Assembly: GCA_002305255.1 (NCBI GenBank) | Contig: DBQN01000019.1 | Coordinates: 202 to 9,673 of the forward strand | Reading direction: 5' to 3' | Source of the DNA: Firmicutes bacterium UBA1393 | Lineage (GTDB): Bacteria; Bacillota; DTU025 | DNA: 9,472 nt | Shown: one piece after another, positions 6,898 to 9,472 of the stretch | Position numbering within the stretch: the stretch's first letter is position 1 | Layout of the letters: the number at the start of each line of letters is the position of its first letter | The notes under the pieces: generated by a model | Seen by the model: the letters and a program-made list of their open reading frames with translations, nothing else | Databases searched by the model: none | What the model was told of the DNA's origin: nothing | Program-made: the position numbers and the translations under genes

Positions 6898-7280
6898 GCG
6901 CAGAAACACGCGAACTGACATGCATTGTCTGCCCAGTGGGGTGCAGGCTCAAGGCGGAGATGGTTGACGGCAAGGTCACATCGGTTGAGGGCAACGGCTG
7001 CAAGCGAGGAGCTCAGTACGCCCTCGACGAGCTGTGCGCACCGAAGCGCACCGTGACGTCGACGGTGCGCGTTAGCGGCGGGTTCCTGCCGTTGGTGCCC
7101 GTCAAGTCGGCCCAGCCTGTGCCGAAGGAGAAGATCGCAGAGGTGCTAGCCGCGATTTGCGCGACGCAGCTTACCGCGCCGGTCAAGGGAGGCCAGGTTG
7201 TCATAGCCAACGTGGCTGGAACAGGCATCGACATAGTCGCATCACGTTCGATGCCGGTGGCGGAGGCAGCTCAGGCGTAG
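6894..7280 (+). CDS. DUF1667 family Cys-rich protein
   Basis: This is a small protein of 128 residues with an N-terminal cysteine set C10-x2-C13-x3-C17 and C36 (TCIVCPVGCRL ... GNGCKRG). The arrangement resembles the [4Fe-4S]-binding N-terminus of molybdopterin oxidoreductases and is characteristic of DUF1667. The remainder has the conserved TVTSTVRVSGG and LPLVPVKSAQPVPK segments. Members are found next to GlpA/GlpB-like flavoproteins, so it is probably the third subunit of the glycerol-3-phosphate oxidising complex and may supply an extra Fe-S centre or an assembly function. Cluster binding is an inference from the cysteines. AAGGAGG at 6878-6884 lies nine bases before the ATG, which overlaps the preceding stop as ATGA. 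Confidence 0.88.
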   Translation: MSAETRELTCIVCPVGCRLKAEMVDGKVTSVEGNGCKRGAQYALDELCAPKRTVTSTVRVSGGFLPLVPVKSAQPVPKEKIAEVLAAICATQLTAPVKGGQVVIANVAGTGIDIVASRSMPVAEAAQA

Positions 7281-7310
7281 AGACACCTAGAGGAAGACGA
7301 AGGGCCAGGC

Positions 7311-7390
7311 GTGCGGTGGCCGTTGCGGCGGTGGCGGCCGTTCCGGCGGTGTCGGCGGTAGCAACGGCGGCTGCGGTGCTGGCGCGCGGC
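7311..7390. repeat. GGCGGT-rich low-complexity spacer
   Basis: The 136 bases between the DUF1667 gene and the next gene are dominated by GGCGGT, GGCGGC and GTGGCG hexamers. An eight-base perfect inverted repeat is present, GCCGTTGC at 7319-7326 and GCAACGGC at 7361-7368, with no T-run after it. A frame from GTG 7316 to the stop at 7397-7399 would give 27 Ala/Val-rich residues, but there is no ribosome binding site, so I do not call it. The reverse strand resembles 325-410. Confidence 0.5.
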
Positions 7391-7416
7391 CCCGACTAGG
7401 GCATGGAGGTGTGAGC

Positions 7417-8157
7417 ATGCGGAAGGCGATTGCGGGCGCGATTTTTGTTGCAGTGTTGCTGGCCGGGAGCGCGGTTGCGCAGCCAGTCGGCGGGGGTGCG
7501 GGTGCGGGCGCCGGTGGCAGCGCTGGTGTTGGCGCCAGTGTCGGTGCTGGCGTGAGCGCCGGCGGTGGTGCTGCGGTTCTCGACATCGCCCGTACGGAAC
7601 AGCTCATGGCCGGGTTCACCGACGTACTCAACACCTCCACTGACCGCACTTCGCTGCTAGTAGCCCTGGGCATGCTCAGGGATGCGGCGTGGACACCGGC
7701 GCTGCCGGCTGCCCGTCGCCTCGCGGTGAGTCAGGATGACGCGGAGGTGCGGCGTGCCGCTGTCAAGCTGCTGGGCTGGCATGGCGAGGCCAGAGACTGG
7801 GAGCTCATCATGCTGGGCCTCTACTCCGATGATGAGGCGGACGTACTGGCAGCCATCTGGGCAGTGGAGCACTACGGTGACGAACGCGGCATCGGCTACC
7901 TCGACGACGTGGCTGCACAGGCTGGGCCGGTCGTGGCAGCGGCCGCGAAAGATAGCCGTGCGCGGCTTGAGCAGTTCCTGGAAGAGCTCGCCGGGCCGTC
8001 GGCGAGAGACCTGACGGTAGCAGACGTGCCGAGGCTCAGGTCGGAGATGATATCGGCCAGACTTAGTGGGCTGGATGATGCCGGTGCGCAGGCAGAGGCC
8101 CTGGCGACCACGATGCGGCTCGTGCTTCGCAGGGCAGCGGCTGAGGATGATCCCTGA
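7417..8157 (+). CDS. Exported HEAT-like repeat protein of unknown function
   Basis: I do not recognise a specific family. The 246-residue product starts with a good Sec signal peptide: MRK, a hydrophobic core at 4-17, and a probable cut after AVA at residue 21. There is no lipobox cysteine. Residues 23-53 are almost only Gly, Ala, Ser and Val, a flexible linker. Residues about 75-190 are amphipathic helices with HEAT/armadillo-like spacing, for example DDAEVRRAAVKLLGWHG and DEADVLAAIWAVEHYGDERG. The C-terminal 50 residues are helical and charged. It should act outside the cytoplasmic membrane as a protein-binding scaffold, which is an inference. GGAGGTG (7405-7411) places the start at ATG 7417; the in-frame GTG at 7411 overlaps that site. 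It is 136 bases after the DUF1667 gene and 90 before the isomerase-like gene, on the same strand. Confidence 0.8.
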   Translation: MRKAIAGAIFVAVLLAGSAVAQPVGGGAGAGAGGSAGVGASVGAGVSAGGGAAVLDIARTEQLMAGFTDVLNTSTDRTSLLVALGMLRDAAWTPALPAARRLAVSQDDAEVRRAAVKLLGWHGEARDWELIMLGLYSDDEADVLAAIWAVEHYGDERGIGYLDDVAAQAGPVVAAAAKDSRARLEQFLEELAGPSARDLTVADVPRLRSEMISARLSGLDDAGAQAEALATTMRLVLRRAAAEDDP

Positions 8158-8189
8158 CTGCCTTGCGACTAGGGCTGCCGTAGGCAGTC
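8156..8189 (+). other. Intercistronic inverted repeat
   Basis: GACTGCC at 8156-8162 and GGCAGTC at 8183-8189 are perfectly complementary across 20 bases and begin at the stop codon of the HEAT-like gene. No T-run follows, so an intrinsic terminator is unlikely. An mRNA-stabilising or processing hairpin between two cistrons is possible. Confidence 0.3.
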
Positions 8190-8247
8190 GAGTATCGCGG
8201 GTGCCGCAGATGAAGATGCAACCGAAGGTGCTAGGAGGTACTGTAGA

Positions 8248-9081
8248 TTGAAGATTGGGGCATCCGTTCTGGCCCTCGAGCCGATGCACATAGTGGACGC
8301 CGTCCGAGACATCGCTGACATGGGATACAAGCACGTTGAGCTGTGCTGCTCAACGCCGGGATTCGACTACCGCACAGTGACCGGCGACACTGTGGACCGC
8401 CTGAAGGCACTGGCTGCTGAGCACGGTCTCATATACACGTTGCACCCCCACGTGGTCAACACCGCCGACACCTACGAGCCGGGGAAGGCCCTGGTGCAGG
8501 CGCACTATGTCGGAGCTGCGCGTCTGGCCGCACGTGTTGGGGCGAAGTCCATCGTTGTTCACGTGGGCTACAGATCAGGTACCGATGTCGAACGGGCCAG
8601 GGCGTTGGAGCGCTCGCTCGAGGTCATCGCCAAGACAGGAGAAGTTGCCTACGCTGAGGGGATCGGGCTCATGCTCGAGAACACCGACTGGGGAGAATTG
8701 CGGCTCCTCGACTCCCCGGCCGACCTGCTTGCCATGCGCGAGCAGTGCCCCAAGGGAACAAGGCTACTCCTCGATACCGGCCACGCCGTACTCCAGGGTT
8801 TCAACCCTGCCGAGTGTGCAGAGCTGTGGATGCCTCACCTGGCCGAGATCCACGCTCACGATAACCACGGCGGCAACGACGAGCATCTAGCTGTGGGAGA
8901 CGGCATCATCGACTGGGAAGCTCTCGTCGCTGAGTTAGCTACACACAGCTGGACTGGGGTGATGATGATCGAGATCATCCCGGAAGCAGGAGGCGCCGAA
9001 GGCATAAAGAGGAGCGATGAACGAATCAAGAACGCGCTTGCGCGCAGCGCCAGGCCGTGTTACAATCAACATTGTCAGTAG
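8248..9081 (+). CDS. Sugar phosphate isomerase/epimerase family protein (xylose isomerase-like TIM barrel)
   Basis: This is a 277-residue single-domain protein of the AP-endonuclease-2/xylose-isomerase-like barrel superfamily. The barrel starts with KIGASVLAL. Candidate metal ligands appear in the expected order: H66/H68 (LHPHV), H105 (VVHVGYRSG), E144 (LMLENTDWG), D176 and H179 (LLLDTGHA), H202/H204 (EIHAHDNHG) and E242 (MMIEI). DNHGGNDEHLAVGDGIIDW near 205-223 is typical of sugar isomerases and epimerases. The fold also includes endonuclease IV, but the length and these motifs favour a sugar or sugar-phosphate substrate, which cannot be named. The start is TTG 8248, supported by AGGAGGT at 8233-8239 with eight bases between. 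Its last codons overlap the promoter of the tRNA gene that follows. Confidence 0.85.
   Translation: MKIGASVLALEPMHIVDAVRDIADMGYKHVELCCSTPGFDYRTVTGDTVDRLKALAAEHGLIYTLHPHVVNTADTYEPGKALVQAHYVGAARLAARVGAKSIVVHVGYRSGTDVERARALERSLEVIAKTGEVAYAEGIGLMLENTDWGELRLLDSPADLLAMREQCPKGTRLLLDTGHAVLQGFNPAECAELWMPHLAEIHAHDNHGGNDEHLAVGDGIIDWEALVAELATHSWTGVMMIEIIPEAGGAEGIKRSDERIKNALARSARPCYNQHCQ
9038..9066 (+). promoter_or_regulatory. Promoter of tRNA-Leu inside the preceding gene
   Basis: TTGCGC (9038-9043) and TACAAT (9061-9066) are separated by exactly 17 bases and precede the tRNA by 30 bases. The -10 matches the consensus at five of six positions. Both boxes lie within the last 15 codons of the isomerase-like gene. 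Confidence 0.6.
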
Positions 9082-9096
9082 CTCGACAACAGCTTT

Positions 9097-9184
9097 GCCG
9101 AAGTGGTGGAATTGGCAGACGCGCTAGATTCAGGGTCTAGTGGGAGTTAATCCCGTGCGGGTTCAAATCCCGCCTTCGGCACCA
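9097..9184 (+). tRNA. tRNA-Leu (anticodon CAG)
   Basis: The acceptor arms GCCGAAG (9097-9103) and CTTCGGC (9174-9180) pair perfectly and are followed by the discriminator A and an encoded CCA (9181-9184). The anticodon stem CTAGA/TCTAG encloses the loop TTCAGGG, giving anticodon CAG at 9131-9133, which reads CUG codons. The long variable arm (around GGGAGTTAATCCC) is the class II feature of leucine tRNAs. The T-arm carries GGTTCAAATCC. Length is 88 bases with CCA. CUG is frequent in the genes here, as expected for a GC-rich genome. Confidence 0.97.
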
Positions 9185-9216
9185 GCCACATTAACAGCCA
9201 ACAGGCTGGGTAAATG

Positions 9217-9263
9217 AAGATGGACATCACCGGACAGCGTCCAAGTGGTGTCCATCTTTGCGT
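9217..9263 (+). terminator. Hairpin terminator after tRNA-Leu
   Basis: AAGATGGACATCAC (9217-9230) pairs with GTGGTGTCCATCTT (9245-9258) over 14 base pairs with one G-U. The loop contains a further GGAC/GTCC stem (9232-9235 with 9239-9242). The A-rich 5' side and the following TTTGCGTTT fit an intrinsic terminator, although the T-run is interrupted by GCG. A short CAGCC/GGCTG hairpin (9195-9208) lies between it and the tRNA. Confidence 0.7.
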
Positions 9264-9324
9264 TTAGCCTGCTAGAAGCACTAATGCGCCTAACCATGCT
9301 TGCGCATCAATCGAGGGCAGCGCT

Positions 9325-9360
9325 GCGGTCAACATGGATACTGGAAACGCCCTTGACCGC
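9325..9360. repeat. Perfect eight-base inverted repeat
   Basis: GCGGTCAA (9325-9332) and TTGACCGC (9353-9360) are exact complements separated by 20 bases. The repeat lies immediately beyond the stop codon of the minus-strand frame in the right-hand repeat element. It has no T-run on either side. It could be an end structure for a transcript entering from the right, or an operator. The rest of 9264-9368 shows nothing I can support. Confidence 0.35.
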
Positions 9361-9368
9361 GGATAACC

Positions 9369-9472
9369 GTTTACACCGATTTCGCAAGATAACGGCGGCC
9401 TCTTCTGTCGAAATCGAGGTAAAGCCGCGCACTAAGTCGAAAAACAGCGGTAAAGCGACGGAGGCTCCAGGT
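9369..9472 (-). repeat. Palindromic dispersed repeat, right copy (cut by window edge)
   Basis: Read on the minus strand this is the same element as at 134-222. The arms are 9369-9384 (GTTTACACCGATTTCG) and 9409-9424 (CGAAATCGAGGTAAAG), complementary at 13 of 16 positions and separated by 24 bases as in the left copy. TAAAG occurs at 9420-9424 and 9451-9455, again a 31-base step. The 60 bases 9371-9430 match the complement of 161-220 at 47 positions with no gap. Its far end is outside the window. Confidence 0.75.
9371..9472 (-). other. Partial minus-strand reading frame within the repeat
   Basis: From the right edge the minus strand is open for 33 codons and then TAA. The end of the product, RLYLDFDRRGRRYLAKSV, matches the equivalent frame in the left copy, GLYPDFERKGLCYLAKSM, with stop codons at the same place. 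The start would be outside the window. The left copy has no start codon in that frame between its upstream stop (125-127) and TAA 218-220, which argues that at least that copy is not a gene. This may be the true C-terminus of a neighbouring gene, a decayed gene family, or a chance effect of the repeat. Confidence 0.25.

Noticed and set aside
7316..7399. Hydrophobic 27-codon Ala/Val frame in the spacer before the HEAT-like gene
   Set aside because: The composition is explained by the GGCGGT repeat, and there is no ribosome binding site before the GTG.

Overview
The window looks like a chromosomal stretch from a GC-rich bacterium, most likely a high-GC Bacillota (Firmicutes) lineage. This is an inference. 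It rests on strong AGGAGG-type ribosome binding sites, use of TTG starts, four-base or short gene overlaps, a CCA-encoding tRNA, and a glycerol catabolic gene order (glycerol kinase, BFD-fused FAD dehydrogenase, second FAD oxidoreductase, DUF1667 protein) that I associate with Clostridia-like and Thermotoga-like anaerobes. No rRNA, CRISPR array, integrase or transposase is visible.

Layout, left to right. Bases 1-591 hold no convincing gene, but contain a structured repeat element (about 134-222) and a GCC/ACC-rich low-complexity tract. A threonine aldolase (592-1632) and a TetR-family regulator (1677-2291) follow and may be co-transcribed. A 238-base gap then carries a candidate promoter and a strong leader hairpin upstream of glycerol kinase (2530-4035). 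Glycerol kinase heads a tightly packed block: GlpA-like FAD dehydrogenase with a C-terminal [2Fe-2S] domain (4065-5588), pyridine-nucleotide-type FAD oxidoreductase (5581-6897) and a small Cys-rich DUF1667 protein (6894-7280). After a GC-rich repeat spacer come an exported HEAT-like repeat protein of unknown role (7417-8157) and a TIM-barrel sugar phosphate isomerase/epimerase-like protein (8248-9081). A tRNA-Leu(CAG) with its own promoter (inside the 3' end of the previous gene) and a hairpin terminator completes the gene set. Bases 9264-9472 are non-genic apart from a second copy of the left-hand repeat, inverted and cut by the window edge.

How the genes fit together. Glycerol kinase makes glycerol 3-phosphate. 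The two flavoproteins plus the DUF1667 protein probably form one complex that oxidises it to dihydroxyacetone phosphate and passes electrons through Fe-S and flavin centres to a soluble acceptor, since no GlpC-type membrane subunit is encoded here. No glycerol facilitator or GlpP antiterminator gene is present. The isomerase-like protein may add a linked sugar or triose conversion. The exported HEAT-like protein is the least explained member of the block.

The most unusual signal is the pair of related palindromic repeats at the two ends of the window. They share 47 of 60 bases without gaps in opposite orientation, have the same internal inverted arms and the same 31-base sub-period, and preserve a short reading frame ending in YLAKS(M/V)-stop.
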